Shown: positions 54,316 through 63,054 of the stretch, piece after piece
Layout of the letters: every line of letters begins with the position of its first letter
How positions within the stretch are numbered: the stretch's first letter is position 1
Origin: Nocardioides marinus
Lineage (GTDB): Bacteria > Pseudomonadota > Alphaproteobacteria > Rhodobacterales > Rhodobacteraceae
Assembly (NCBI GenBank): GCA_019801415.1
Contig: JAHVJD010000002.1
Coordinates: forward strand, 434,001 to 498,000
DNA length: 64,000 nt
Direction of reading: 5' to 3'
Notes under the pieces: generated by a model
What the model was told of the DNA's origin: nothing
What the model saw: the letters and a program-made list of their open reading frames with translations, nothing else
Databases searched by the model: none
Program-made: the position numbers and the translations under genes

Positions 54316-54391
54316 GCCCCTATAGCTCAGCTGGTAGAGCAACTGATTTGTAATCAGTAGGTCCGCGGTTCGAGTCCGTGTGGGGGCACCA
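54316..54391 (+). tRNA. tRNA-Thr (anticodon UGU)
   Basis: A complete cloverleaf with encoded CCA. Acceptor arms GCCCCTA (54316-54322) and TGGGGGC (54381-54387) pair over 7 bp (one G-T). The D arm is AGCTCAGCTGGTAGAGC, the anticodon stem ACTGA/TCAGT with loop TTTGTAA gives anticodon TGT (Thr, ACA codons), and the T arm contains GGTTCGAGTCC. It is followed 65 bases later by an integrase remnant, so its 3' end is a likely attachment site. Confidence 0.97.
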
Positions 54392-54456
54392 TCAAATCTC
54401 CTAAAGCATTGTTTTGCATCGGCTTCTGCATTGGGCAAGGCGAGGCGTAGAACAAA

Positions 54457-54690
54457 TTGGAGACCATTTCGCGCAGCTATGTCTTCCTGAAGGAAGGCAT
54501 CTACTATTTCATTCGCCGAGTTCCGGCGGACCTCCGTCAGCATTATTCGTCGGGCAAAATCTTTTACTCGTTGCGGACCAGATCCCGTGGTGTAGCCTTG
54601 TCGAGGGCGAACAGAGCGGCATGCAAGTTGGACGAATACCCTAGCCTCAAGGAGCTGGCACGCGGAGCGGTTTCGGTAGTGGCTGCCTGA
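54457..54690 (+). pseudogene. Tyrosine-recombinase (phage-type integrase) N-terminal remnant
   Basis: About 77 codons resembling the N-terminal region of DUF6538-type phage integrases: SYVFLKEGIYYFIRRVPADL followed by RQHYSSGKIFYSLRTRSR and RANRAACKLDEY. After that the similarity stops and a stop codon follows, so the SAM-like core-binding and catalytic (R-H-R-Y) domains are missing. The only start is TTG. Its place next to a tRNA 3' end is the classic position of an island integrase. Presumably it was deleted after integration. Confidence 0.65.
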
Positions 54691-54856
54691 CAGTCAGCGC
54701 ACTACCGGCCAAAAGGCCAAGCCGCCACGGACCAGCCTTCCGCGGCCTGCCCGGGACCCGTCAGGGTCCGCAGGCAGCGCCGAAGAGCCCCGATCCCGGT
54801 TGCAGGCGGGACCATGACAGCCAGACCTGCGGACCGGTGGCTGAGTGGTTGCGGCC

Positions 54857-56305
54857 TCAGATACTCAGGCAGCAGTATTTCAGTTCGAGGTAATCCTCGA
54901 TCCCGTATTTCGAGCCTTCCCGGCCCAGACCGGACAGCTTGACGCCGCCGAACGGCGCCACTTCGGTGGAGATCAAGCCCGTGTTGACACCCACCATTCC
55001 GTACTCAAGCCCCTCCATCATCTTGTAGATGCGGCTCAAGTCGCGGCTGTACAGATAGGACGCGAGGCCAAACTCGGTGTCGTTGGCCGCGGCCAGGACC
55101 TCATCCACCTCCGAGAACCGGAAGACGGGAGCCAGCGGGCCGAAGGTTTCCTCGCGGGCCACCGCCATCTCCTGGGTCACCCCGGTGATCACCGTGGGCT
55201 GAAAGAACGTCCCGCCCAACGCATGTTGCCTGCCTCCGGTCGCGACCTGCCCGCCTTTGGCGACGGCATCGCTGATGTGCTCGTTCACTTTGCTCACAGC
55301 GGACGCGCTGATCAGCGGCCCGATGGCGGTTCCTTCGGCGAAACCGTCGCCAACCGGCAGAGCCTTCACCGCGGCACAGAGTTTTTCCACGAAGGCGTCG
55401 TGGACAGCATCCTGCACGTAGATCCGGTTGGTGCACACGCAGGTCTGGCCGGCATTGCGAAACTTAGAGATCAGCGCGCCTTCGACCGCGGCATCCAGAT
55501 CGGCGTCGTCGAACACGATGAAGGGGGCGTTGCCGCCCAGCTCCAGAGACAGCTTCTTGATCTGCGCGGCCCCCTGGCGCATCAGGATGCTGCCGACGTT
55601 GGTAGACCCGGTGAAACTGATCTTCTGCATCGCCGGGTTTTCGCAGAACTCCAGGCCGATCCCCTTGCTGTCGGTTGACGGCAGCACCGAGAAGACGCCC
55701 GCGGGAAGTCCCGCTTCCTCGCCCAGCCGGGCTATGGCCAGGGCCGACAGCGGCGTTTCGCTGGCGGGGCGCACCACCATGGCACACCCGGCCGCCAGTG
55801 CCGGACCTGCCTTGCGCGTGATCATCGCGTTGGGGAAGTTCCAGGGCGTGATGGCCCCGACCACACCGACCGGCTGCTTCATCACCAGGATCCGCTTGTC
55901 CCGCTGATGGCCGGGAATGGTGTCGCCATAGATCCGCTTGGCCTCCTCCGCGAACCATTCGATGAAGCTGGCGCCATACATGATCTCGCCTTTGGCTTCG
56001 GCCAGCGGCTTGCCCATCTCGGCGGTGAGGATGGCGGCCAGATCATCGGCATGGGCGACCATGAGATCGAACCACCGGCGCAGAACCGCGGCGCGCTCCT
56101 TGCCGGTCCACTTGGCCCAGTCCCGCTGGGCAACACTGGCAGCCGCGATGGCGGCCCTGGCGTCGTCGACGGTGCAATCGGCCACATTGGCCAGCACCGC
56201 GCCGGTCGAGGGGTTGAGCACCTGGAACCGACTGTCGCGGGCCAGCCATTCGCCGTTCACATAGGCATCCTGCAACAGCAGATCGGGACGGGAGAGAGAG
56301 AGCAC
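54857..56305 (-). CDS. gabD: NAD(P)-dependent succinate-semialdehyde dehydrogenase
   Basis: Oxidises succinic semialdehyde to succinate. The 482-residue aldehyde dehydrogenase has WNFPNAMITRKAGPALAAGC, the general-base Glu in LELGGNAPFIVFDDADLDAA and the catalytic Cys in NAGQTCVCTNRIY, the GabD subtype. The start is GTG at 56305 (MLSLSRPDLLLQDAYVNGEW), with AGGAG eight bases upstream; no ATG is suitable. It is last in the minus-strand catabolic operon and corresponds to the final step (TgnE) of trigonelline degradation. Confidence 0.93.
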   Translation of the reverse strand: MLSLSRPDLLLQDAYVNGEWLARDSRFQVLNPSTGAVLANVADCTVDDARAAIAAASVAQRDWAKWTGKERAAVLRRWFDLMVAHADDLAAILTAEMGKPLAEAKGEIMYGASFIEWFAEEAKRIYGDTIPGHQRDKRILVMKQPVGVVGAITPWNFPNAMITRKAGPALAAGCAMVVRPASETPLSALAIARLGEEAGLPAGVFSVLPSTDSKGIGLEFCENPAMQKISFTGSTNVGSILMRQGAAQIKKLSLELGGNAPFIVFDDADLDAAVEGALISKFRNAGQTCVCTNRIYVQDAVHDAFVEKLCAAVKALPVGDGFAEGTAIGPLISASAVSKVNEHISDAVAKGGQVATGGRQHALGGTFFQPTVITGVTQEMAVAREETFGPLAPVFRFSEVDEVLAAANDTEFGLASYLYSRDLSRIYKMMEGLEYGMVGVNTGLISTEVAPFGGVKLSGLGREGSKYGIEDYLELKYCCLSI

Positions 56306-56376
56306 TTGCAAAACTCCTGTGCGGTAGAATTGGGGGCGAGCTGTCCCGCCCCCTGTTTGACGTTGGCTTGCGCCGA

Positions 56377-58047
56377 TCAGGCGTGCAGATCCTGGTTGAG
56401 GGAAGTGCCATCCGGAGCCTGCTCCGGGCTGCTCGTCACGGCGGCCGGATCTTCCATCAGCGACTTGATCACGCCCCAGGCCATCATCACCACCAGCACC
56501 GAGATCGGCAGGGCGGCCGCAATCGCTGCGGTCTGCAGCGCCGACAGCCCGCCGGCCAGCAGCAGCACGGCGGCAACCAGCCCCTGGGCCGCGCCCCAGA
56601 CCACACGGTGCAGTTTGGGAGGATGCGCATTGCCCATCGACAGGATGGTGGTCACCACCAGGGTGCCGGAATCGGAGCTGGTGATGAACCAGGTGGCAAG
56701 CAGGAAGGTGGTGAGGGCAGAGATGACCCAAGCCAGCGTCCCGCCATCTGCCAGCAGGTCGATGGTGCCGAACAGGGTACCGCCCAGGTTCCAGCTGTTG
56801 ACCATATCCACCAAGCCCGCGGTTCCGACGCCGCCTTCGGCATTGAGTTCAAGGAACAACGCGCTGCCGCCGAACACCGAGATCCAGATGAAGGCCATCG
56901 AGGTTGGAACCAGCATGGCGCCGAACATGAACTCGCGGATGGTCCGGCCCTTGGAGATGCGGGCGATGAACATGCCGACGAAGGGCGCCCAGCTCAGCCA
57001 CCAGCCCCAGTAGAAGATGGTCCAGCCCCCCTGCCAGGCGACGTCGCCCGGCGTGGAAGCGGTCCAGAACCCCATCGACAGGAACTGGGTCAGGTAGTCC
57101 CCGGTTGCATTGAGCAGGAAGCCAGCCAGCCATTGGGTGGGGCCTGCGAAGACAAAGAAGAGGATGAGGGCGATGGTCAGCACGACATTCCATTCCGACA
57201 GGATCTTGATACCCCTGCCAATGCCGGAGACCGCCGACAGCGTCGCAATGACCGAGATGATGACGATCAGCGCGACCTGGGTGCCCACGCCCGGATCGAT
57301 CCCGAACAGCACGTTCATGCCATGCGCCATCTGGGTCACTCCAAGCCCCATCGAGGTGGCGATGCCGAACACCGTGCCAAAGACTGCCAGCAGATCGACG
57401 GCGTGACCGGCCGGACCATAGATCCGCTGGCCAAGGACCGGATACAGCGCCGAGCGGAAGGTCAGCGGCAGCTTTTTACGAAAGGCAAAATAGCCGAGGG
57501 CCAGACCGGTCAGCGTATAGATCGCCCACCCATGCAGCCCCCAGTGAAAGTTGGTCACCCGCACGGCGTCTGCCGCGCGCTGCACATCCATCTCGGTGTG
57601 GCCCGCCGCATCCGCGAAGGGGTTGTTGGGATACCCCCACCCCGCCGAATTGTCGAAGTAGAACAACGGCTCGGCAACGCCAAAGAACATGATGCCGATC
57701 GACACCGATGCGGAAAACAGCATGGCGAACCAGGAAAAACGGCTGAACTCCGGCTTGCTGTCGTCATCGCCGAGGCGGATGGACCCGAACCGGCTGAACA
57801 TCAGGAACAGGCAGGCAGCCAGGATGACGATCACGGTGCTGATGTAATACCAGCTCAGCGCGCCTTCGATCCAGGCGCGAATGCCGCCATAGATGCGGCC
57901 TGCATAATCCACGTTCAGGATCGTGAACACGACAAAGGCAGCCACCATCGCCTTGGACGCGATGCTCATGCCGTTGTGAAGCCCTTTGAAAACCCCTTTG
58001 TCGGAGACCAGCTGGCCTCCCTCTCCTATTTTGTCGTCGCTCGCCAT
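56377..58047 (-). CDS. BCCT family betaine/carnitine/choline transporter
   Basis: A 556-residue inner-membrane transporter with about 12 helices. It has the BCCT signature in the aromatic stretch WGWWLSWAPFVGMFIARISKGRTIREF and GVAEPLFYFDN, TNFHWGLHGWAIY earlier, and a short charged N-terminus (MASDDKIGEGGQ). BCCT carriers take up quaternary-ammonium zwitterions such as glycine betaine, carnitine or proline betaine. Embedded in this enzyme cluster, a pyridinium betaine such as trigonelline is a reasonable substrate. It lies between the two dehydrogenase genes. Confidence 0.93.
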   Translation of the reverse strand: MASDDKIGEGGQLVSDKGVFKGLHNGMSIASKAMVAAFVVFTILNVDYAGRIYGGIRAWIEGALSWYYISTVIVILAACLFLMFSRFGSIRLGDDDSKPEFSRFSWFAMLFSASVSIGIMFFGVAEPLFYFDNSAGWGYPNNPFADAAGHTEMDVQRAADAVRVTNFHWGLHGWAIYTLTGLALGYFAFRKKLPLTFRSALYPVLGQRIYGPAGHAVDLLAVFGTVFGIATSMGLGVTQMAHGMNVLFGIDPGVGTQVALIVIISVIATLSAVSGIGRGIKILSEWNVVLTIALILFFVFAGPTQWLAGFLLNATGDYLTQFLSMGFWTASTPGDVAWQGGWTIFYWGWWLSWAPFVGMFIARISKGRTIREFMFGAMLVPTSMAFIWISVFGGSALFLELNAEGGVGTAGLVDMVNSWNLGGTLFGTIDLLADGGTLAWVISALTTFLLATWFITSSDSGTLVVTTILSMGNAHPPKLHRVVWGAAQGLVAAVLLLAGGLSALQTAAIAAALPISVLVVMMAWGVIKSLMEDPAAVTSSPEQAPDGTSLNQDLHA

Positions 58048-58136
58048 GGTTTCCTCCCTTTGACAATGACTGGGTGACCGGAGGCGCGACAGGCGCCTCC
58101 GGCAAGCAATTTTCTTCTGTTGGGATCAGTCCCGCC

Positions 58137-59600
58137 TTACCGCATCACGAAAGGGTCCGGGATGGGATCGTCGCTGGTGCGCAGCCAGACCGCCTTCAGC
58201 TTGGTGTAATCCAGCACCGCCTGAAGCCCGCCCTCGCGGCCGTGGCCGGACAGGCCGTGACCGCCGAAGGGCGCAATCGGGCTTACCGCGCGATAGGTGT
58301 TGACCCAGACGATGCCCGCCCGGATCTTGCGGATCATCCGATGTGCGCGGGTCAGGTTCTGGGTGAACACGCCCGAGGCGAGGCCAAACGCGGTGTTGTT
58401 TGCGATCTCCACGGCCTCTGCCTCGGTCTCGAAGTCAACCACCGAGAGGACCGGGCCGAAAAACTCGTTCGACAGGCACGGCGCAGTCGGCGCATCGGAG
58501 CAATCCAGCACGGTGGGCGGAAAGAAGTAGCCCTGCCCCTCCGGCACAATGCCGCCCGTGACCAGCCTCGCGCCCGCCTGAAGCGAGGCCTCAATCAGCC
58601 GCACCGCGTGATCGCGCTGCCTCAACGTGCACAAAGGCCCCACCTCGGTGTTCATGTCCTGCGGCATGCCGATCACCACGGCCTCGGCCTTCTCCTTCAG
58701 CCGCTTGAGAAATTCCGCCTTAATCCCTTTCTGGATCACCAGCCGGGATCCCGCGACGCAGCTTTGCCCGGTCGCGGCAAAGATGCCCGAGACCTGGGCA
58801 TTCACGGCGCTTTCGAGATCGGCGTCGTCGAACACGATGAAGGGGGACTTGCCCCCGAGTTCCAACGAGGTGGACGCAAGGTTCTCGGCGGAGTTGCGCA
58901 CGATATGGCGCGCTGTCTCCGGCCCGCCGGTGAAGGCAACATGGGCGACCGATGCATGGCTGGTCAGCGCGGCACCGGCCTGCGGCCCGCCGGTGATGAC
59001 GTTCAGCACACCGGGCGGAAAGCCCGCCTGGTCAAAGATCCGGGCGAATTCCAGCATTGGTGCCGGGGCTTCCTCGGAGGCTTTCAGAACCACCGTACAG
59101 CCTGCTGCCAGTGCCGGGGCGATCTTTACCGCGGACAGGAACAGCTGCGAGTTCCAGGGCACGATCGCGGCCACCACGCCCACCGGTTCACGGCGCAGCC
59201 AGACCTCCATGTCCGGCTTGTCGATCGGCAGATGGGCGCCCTCGATCTTGTCGGCGAGGCCCGCGTAATAGCGATAGTATTCCGCCACATAGGCAATCTG
59301 CGCCGAGGTCTCGCGGATGATCTTCCCGGTATCACGGGTTTCCAGTTCCGCCAACCGCGGAGCGTTCTCCGCCACCAGGTCCGCCAGGCGCATCAGGAGC
59401 TTGCCGCGCTGGGTCGCCGTCATCTCGGCCCAGTCAGGGGAGAAGAACGCAGCCTCCGCCGCCGTTACCGCCCGGTCCACATCCGCCTCGGAGGCCGCGG
59501 GCATCTTTGCCCAGGGCGCGCCCGTGGCGGGGTCGCGACTGTCGAAGGTGGTGTCGGCATCCTCAAATGCGCCACCGATATACTGCTGGAAGGTCTGCAT
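58137..59600 (-). CDS. Aldehyde dehydrogenase family protein (TgnC-like candidate)
   Basis: A 487-residue NAD(P)-dependent aldehyde dehydrogenase. Landmarks are VPWNSQLFLSAVKIAPALAA, general-base Glu in LELGGKSPFIVFDDADLESA, catalytic Cys in ATGQSCVAGSRLVI and the C-terminal PFGGHGLSGHGREGG. It is distinct from the GabD copy in the same cluster. In trigonelline degradation the second dehydrogenase (TgnC) oxidises the ring-cleavage lactol/aldehyde product to a substituted succinate; this gene is the positional and family match. The start MQTFQQYIGGAFED is standard. Confidence 0.9.
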   Translation of the reverse strand: MQTFQQYIGGAFEDADTTFDSRDPATGAPWAKMPAASEADVDRAVTAAEAAFFSPDWAEMTATQRGKLLMRLADLVAENAPRLAELETRDTGKIIRETSAQIAYVAEYYRYYAGLADKIEGAHLPIDKPDMEVWLRREPVGVVAAIVPWNSQLFLSAVKIAPALAAGCTVVLKASEEAPAPMLEFARIFDQAGFPPGVLNVITGGPQAGAALTSHASVAHVAFTGGPETARHIVRNSAENLASTSLELGGKSPFIVFDDADLESAVNAQVSGIFAATGQSCVAGSRLVIQKGIKAEFLKRLKEKAEAVVIGMPQDMNTEVGPLCTLRQRDHAVRLIEASLQAGARLVTGGIVPEGQGYFFPPTVLDCSDAPTAPCLSNEFFGPVLSVVDFETEAEAVEIANNTAFGLASGVFTQNLTRAHRMIRKIRAGIVWVNTYRAVSPIAPFGGHGLSGHGREGGLQAVLDYTKLKAVWLRTSDDPIPDPFVMR

Positions 59601-59612
59601 TCTCAGGCTCCC

Positions 59613-60650
59613 TTACTGAAACGCGGGCATCACGTGCGCAATGAAACGCTCGAGCGAGGCCTTCTTACGCTCGAAACTCATGCTGCTGTCGATCCAGAAC
59701 GCATATTCATCGTATCCGAGCGACTCGTATGTCTTCAGCCGTTCGATCACAGCTGCCGGTTCCCCGATCACCAGGTCCCGCTCCATCGCCTCGGGTGAGT
59801 AGAACGGATGCGCGGCGATTTCCTCGTCCGACAAGGGGGCGATGAGACCCTGCGAGATGTCCCGCTTGTTCATGAACCACGCGCCGAAGTAGTTGTAGAA
59901 GCGGTTCAGCTCCTCCGCGCCGCGTTTCACATCCGCGGCGCTGTCCGCGACATAGGTGTGCTGCAGCAGCATGATCTTGGGCCGCGGCACGTCGTTGTGC
60001 TTTTCACAGGCCGCGTTGAACTTGCTCATCAGGTCGGCGATTTCCTCGTCGCCCTTCCACAGCGGGGTCACCTGAACGTTGCAGCCATTAGCCACCGCGA
60101 ATTCATGGCTGTTCGGATCGCGGGCCGCGACCCAGATCGGCGGGCCGCCGTCCTGCAACGGCTTGGGCGAGGACGTGGTCTTGGGGAAGGAGTGGAACTC
60201 CCCTTCCTGCGCGTAATCGCCCTGCCACAGCCCCTGCAGTGCCGGGATCAGCTCCCGCATCCGCAGGCCCGCCTCCCAGGCGTCCATCCCGGGCATCATG
60301 CGCTCGTATTCAAAGGAATACGCGCCACGCGCGATACCCAGATCCAGGCGGCCGTCGGTGATGATGTCGGTCATCGCCGCCTCGCCCGCCAGCCGGATCG
60401 GATGCCAGAAGGGCGCAATCACCGTGCCCGTGCCGAGGCGGACATTCTTGGTGTGTCGCGCCGCATCGACGAGGTTCAGGAACGGGTTGGGCGCAATCGT
60501 GAAATTCATCCCATGGTGTTCGCCGGTCCACACCGCGTGCATGCCGCCGTCATCGGCGATTTTGCAAAGCTGGATGAACTCGTCGTAGAGCTGTTTCTGA
60601 TCCTGATCCGCAGAAATCCGCTCCATATGCGCAAAGAGAGAAAATTTCAT
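59613..60650 (-). CDS. LLM-class flavin-dependent monooxygenase (TgnB-like oxygenase component candidate)
   Basis: A 345-residue bacterial-luciferase-fold monooxygenase using reduced flavin supplied by a partner. It shows MKFSLFAHMERISADQDQKQ, AVWTGEHHGMNFTIAPNPF, VRLGTGTVIAPFWHPIRLAGE and GRLDLGIARGAYSFEYERM. Its ATG overlaps the flavin-reductase stop by four bases (ATGA), so oxygenase and reductase are made together, as in two-component systems. The predicted role, oxygenative opening of an N-methylpyridinium ring, comes from cluster context. Confidence 0.9.
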   Translation of the reverse strand: MKFSLFAHMERISADQDQKQLYDEFIQLCKIADDGGMHAVWTGEHHGMNFTIAPNPFLNLVDAARHTKNVRLGTGTVIAPFWHPIRLAGEAAMTDIITDGRLDLGIARGAYSFEYERMMPGMDAWEAGLRMRELIPALQGLWQGDYAQEGEFHSFPKTTSSPKPLQDGGPPIWVAARDPNSHEFAVANGCNVQVTPLWKGDEEIADLMSKFNAACEKHNDVPRPKIMLLQHTYVADSAADVKRGAEELNRFYNYFGAWFMNKRDISQGLIAPLSDEEIAAHPFYSPEAMERDLVIGEPAAVIERLKTYESLGYDEYAFWIDSSMSFERKKASLERFIAHVMPAFQ

Positions 60651-61573
60651 GCCCGCGTGCTCCCTGTCCCCACGGGGCGCACTTGCCCGGTGGTCTGGTT
60701 TCCATAATACACCCCGAAATTGCCGATCCGGCTTTCGTTGGCGAACCGCTCCAGCATGGTGCAGACCGCCGCATCCGCGATGTCCATCAGCGTGGTCTGG
60801 CTGAGCTGGGTAAAGGTGCCCTTGGCCGGGGTGCCCCCGGCAGACTGGCACAGAAACGAAATATGCTGATGTTCTCGCGCTTCGTCTTCGAACACCGAGT
60901 AGATGAACCCCGGCTCCGCTTCGACACCGGTTTCGGCAATCAGCCGGGCCAAGGCCGCGGAGGCTCCCTCCTTGCCGACCCGCGTTTCCGGCAGCGTCAG
61001 CTTGCCAAGGTCATTGCCCATCAGCAGCACCTTGCCCTCATGCTCGATGAGGGCTGAGACAATCAGCTTGGCACCCTGTGTCAGAGCCTCGGCTTCGGCC
61101 GCCGCCGTCACGTAGGCGCCGCGGGCATAGCCCAATCCCGGCGCGGGCGAAGTCTCGAAGGCCTCCACCTGCCCGATCAGGATCAAATGGTCGCCCGCTT
61201 CCACACGTTTGTGCATGGAACAGTCGAACCAGGCTGAAACGCCATCGAATACTGGGCTGCCTTGCGGGCCTTTCTGCCATTGAACGACCGAGAAACGATC
61301 CTCGACCGGCCTTGCAAAAGTGTTGGAGACGTCCTTCTGGTCCTCCGCCAGCACGTTCACGGCAAAGCCGTCGGCCTGCTCGAACGCGGCATAGTTCCTG
61401 GAGGAATTGGCGAGGCACACCAACACCAGTGGCGGCTCCAGCGACACGGAGGTGAAGGAGTTGGCGGTGAAACCGATCGGATTTCCGTCGGGATCATGCG
61501 TTGTCACAACTGTAACGCCGGTCATGAAGGTGCCAAAGGCATTGCGCAGCGCGCGTGGATCGATGTTGCTCAT
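60647..61573 (-). CDS. Flavin reductase fused to a degenerate Nudix-like domain (TgnA-like candidate)
   Basis: A 308-residue protein. Residues about 1-165 form a flavin-reductase-like (split-barrel FMN-binding) domain: FGTFMTGVTVVTTHDPDGNP, IGFTANSFTSVSLEPPLVLV, NYAAFEQADGFAVNVL. Residues about 170-295 look like a Nudix fold (KLIVSALIEHEGKVLL, LPETRVGKEGASAAL, ARLIAETGVEAE), but the catalytic REx2EE core is mostly lost (ARLIAE), so it is more likely regulatory or structural. It is coupled to the LLM gene by ATGA and to the upstream hydrolase gene by another 4 bp overlap. Confidence 0.88.
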   Translation of the reverse strand: MSNIDPRALRNAFGTFMTGVTVVTTHDPDGNPIGFTANSFTSVSLEPPLVLVCLANSSRNYAAFEQADGFAVNVLAEDQKDVSNTFARPVEDRFSVVQWQKGPQGSPVFDGVSAWFDCSMHKRVEAGDHLILIGQVEAFETSPAPGLGYARGAYVTAAAEAEALTQGAKLIVSALIEHEGKVLLMGNDLGKLTLPETRVGKEGASAALARLIAETGVEAEPGFIYSVFEDEAREHQHISFLCQSAGGTPAKGTFTQLSQTTLMDIADAAVCTMLERFANESRIGNFGVYYGNQTTGQVRPVGTGSTRA

Positions 61574-62373
61574 GACAGCTCCTCCTCTGTGTTGAGCCAG
61601 GTCCGCAGGGCGGCGTTCACTTCCTCCGGTGCGGTCAGGTTCACCATGTGGCGGTGGCCTTCGATGACCACTGCCCGCCCGTGGGGCGCAGCATCCGCCA
61701 TGGCCCGCGCCATTTCCGGCGTCGAGTTCGGGTCACCATCACCGGTCAGCGCCAGGAGCGGGCAGCGGATGTCGGAAAACCCGTCCGCATAGGTGCTGTC
61801 ACCGCGCGCAAAGGCGGTATAGGCCGCAGCATAGCCCGCGAGGTTCACCCCCGACAGCCATTCAGCCACCTGCTCCCGGGCAGCCAGGTCGGTCTTGCCT
61901 TCTCCGAACCATCTGGCCAAGGGCGTCTCGAGGTCGAAGCCACCAGCACGGATCAGGGCTGCGCGGGCCTCGACGGCCTCGCGCGCCGCGGGATCCCGGC
62001 GGAAGACCCCGTTCAACAACGCCACGCGAGAGACGTGCGCGGGATGGCAGACGGTATATCCACCGGCGATGAGCGCCCCCATGGAATGGCCCGCCAGCGA
62101 CACGGGCCCCAGATCCAGCTCCGTGAGCACGGCATGAAGCCAGGCCACGTAGTCCGGCAGCTCCGCGCCGTCCGGCAGCAGCCCGCTGCCGCCGTGTCCG
62201 GGCAGATCCAGCGCAATCACCCGATGGGTCTGCGACAGCTGCTCGATCTGCGGCGCCCAGGCCGCAGACTGCATGCCGACACCGTGAAGCAGCACCACAG
62301 GCGCCCCGTCACCGGCCGATTGGCAGGTGACCGGACCAAAGGGATCAGACAGCTGCAGGGTTGTCGACGTCAT
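61570..62373 (-). CDS. Alpha/beta-fold hydrolase (TgnD-like candidate)
   Basis: A 267-residue serine hydrolase: oxyanion motif VVLLHGVGMQSAAW, nucleophile elbow LAGHSMGALIAGG, acid Asp in LALTGDGDPNSTP and His in IEGHRHMVN. In trigonelline catabolism a hydrolase of this fold (TgnD) cleaves the N-methylformamido-methylene succinate to succinic semialdehyde, formate, methylamine and CO2. The gene overlaps the flavin reductase by 4 bp and the DUF1185 gene by 29 bp. The start MTSTTLQLSDPFG was chosen by fold. Confidence 0.88.
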   Translation of the reverse strand: MTSTTLQLSDPFGPVTCQSAGDGAPVVLLHGVGMQSAAWAPQIEQLSQTHRVIALDLPGHGGSGLLPDGAELPDYVAWLHAVLTELDLGPVSLAGHSMGALIAGGYTVCHPAHVSRVALLNGVFRRDPAAREAVEARAALIRAGGFDLETPLARWFGEGKTDLAAREQVAEWLSGVNLAGYAAAYTAFARGDSTYADGFSDIRCPLLALTGDGDPNSTPEMARAMADAAPHGRAVVIEGHRHMVNLTAPEEVNAALRTWLNTEEELS

Positions 62374-62947
62374 GGCCCAGCTCCTTGAGGTCCTGATAGC
62401 GATCGCCGATGCGGTGATGCGGCCGCCCACCAATGGAAGCCCCCAGCGCGATCACGATCTCGTCCGGCCCGGGCGCATCCGCCACGGACAGCTGGATGGT
62501 CAGGTAATGACTGCGCCGCCCGCCGTCGTTCTTGTCCATCAACGGGATTTGCAAGGAAGCGTTGGCCGGGCCACGGGTGTTGGTGAAGGCAAGATAGGAC
62601 TTCGCCCCCACCGCCTCGCGGAAGTGGTTGCCAAAGCGCAGCGTGTGGATCAGGGCGGAGGCGTGCTCGACCTCGCCGTTGACGCCGACGATGGCAGATT
62701 TGCCGTAGCCTTCGACCTTGTCACCGCCACCTGCGGCCTCAAGGATCATCGCCGTCAGCTTCTCTCCCAGCCCGGGTGCGCAGTCATGGATTGCCGGGCG
62801 CAGGTCTTCGACAAACCCCTGCCCCGCCCAGGGGTTTTTGATCACCGCCACCGCGGCAATCATCTTTAGCGGCGTCTCTGCAGCTTTACCGCCCTCGATC
62901 AGGGTCTCTTCAACATGCAGCAACGTTTTGCGGATTTCGGCGGGCAT
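62345..62947 (-). CDS. Amino acid synthesis (DUF1185) family protein
   Basis: A 200-residue protein of the DUF1185 family, called amino acid synthesis protein without proven activity. Conserved-looking parts are MIAAVAVIKNPWAGQGFVED, GKSAIVGVNGEVEHASALIH, TLRFGNHFREAVGAKSYLAF and a C-terminal SIGGRPHHRIGDRY. It is first in the minus-strand operon, directly under the operator-like palindrome. Its step is unassigned: the core trigonelline scheme does not obviously need it, so it may act on an isomer or intermediate. Confidence 0.85.
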   Translation of the reverse strand: MPAEIRKTLLHVEETLIEGGKAAETPLKMIAAVAVIKNPWAGQGFVEDLRPAIHDCAPGLGEKLTAMILEAAGGGDKVEGYGKSAIVGVNGEVEHASALIHTLRFGNHFREAVGAKSYLAFTNTRGPANASLQIPLMDKNDGGRRSHYLTIQLSVADAPGPDEIVIALGASIGGRPHHRIGDRYQDLKELGHDVDNPAAV

Positions 62948-62983
62948 GGCTGAGCCTTTCCTATCTGATTCCAGTTGCCGTCA

Positions 62984-62997
62984 TATGGTATACCATA
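62984..62997. promoter_or_regulatory. Perfect 14 bp palindrome, probable GntR/FCD operator
   Basis: TATGGTATACCATA lies in the 107 bp between the divergent DUF1185 and GntR genes. GntR/FadR-subfamily operators are short palindromes with a GT-N(3-4)-AC core like GGTATACC. Its place suits control of both transcripts by the adjacent regulator. Confidence 0.65.
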
Positions 62998-63054
62998 GGA
63001 CTGCATGTCAACAGACACTTGCCTGAGACCACGGCTGTTGGTATCGACACAGGC

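Noticed and set aside
56368-58077. Long plus-strand frame opposite the BCCT transporter
   Set aside because: Arg/Gln/His-rich shadow; the minus-strand frame has clear membrane helices and BCCT motifs.
60647-61573. Active Nudix hydrolase domain in the flavin reductase fusion
   Set aside because: The REx2EE core is replaced by ARLIAE, losing most metal-binding glutamates, so catalysis is unlikely although the fold may remain.
59613-62373. Rut pyrimidine-degradation pathway (RutA LLM, RutF reductase, RutD hydrolase)
   Set aside because: No RutB, RutC or RutG homologues are present. The cluster instead has two aldehyde dehydrogenases and a BCCT carrier, which suits a pyridinium betaine route better.
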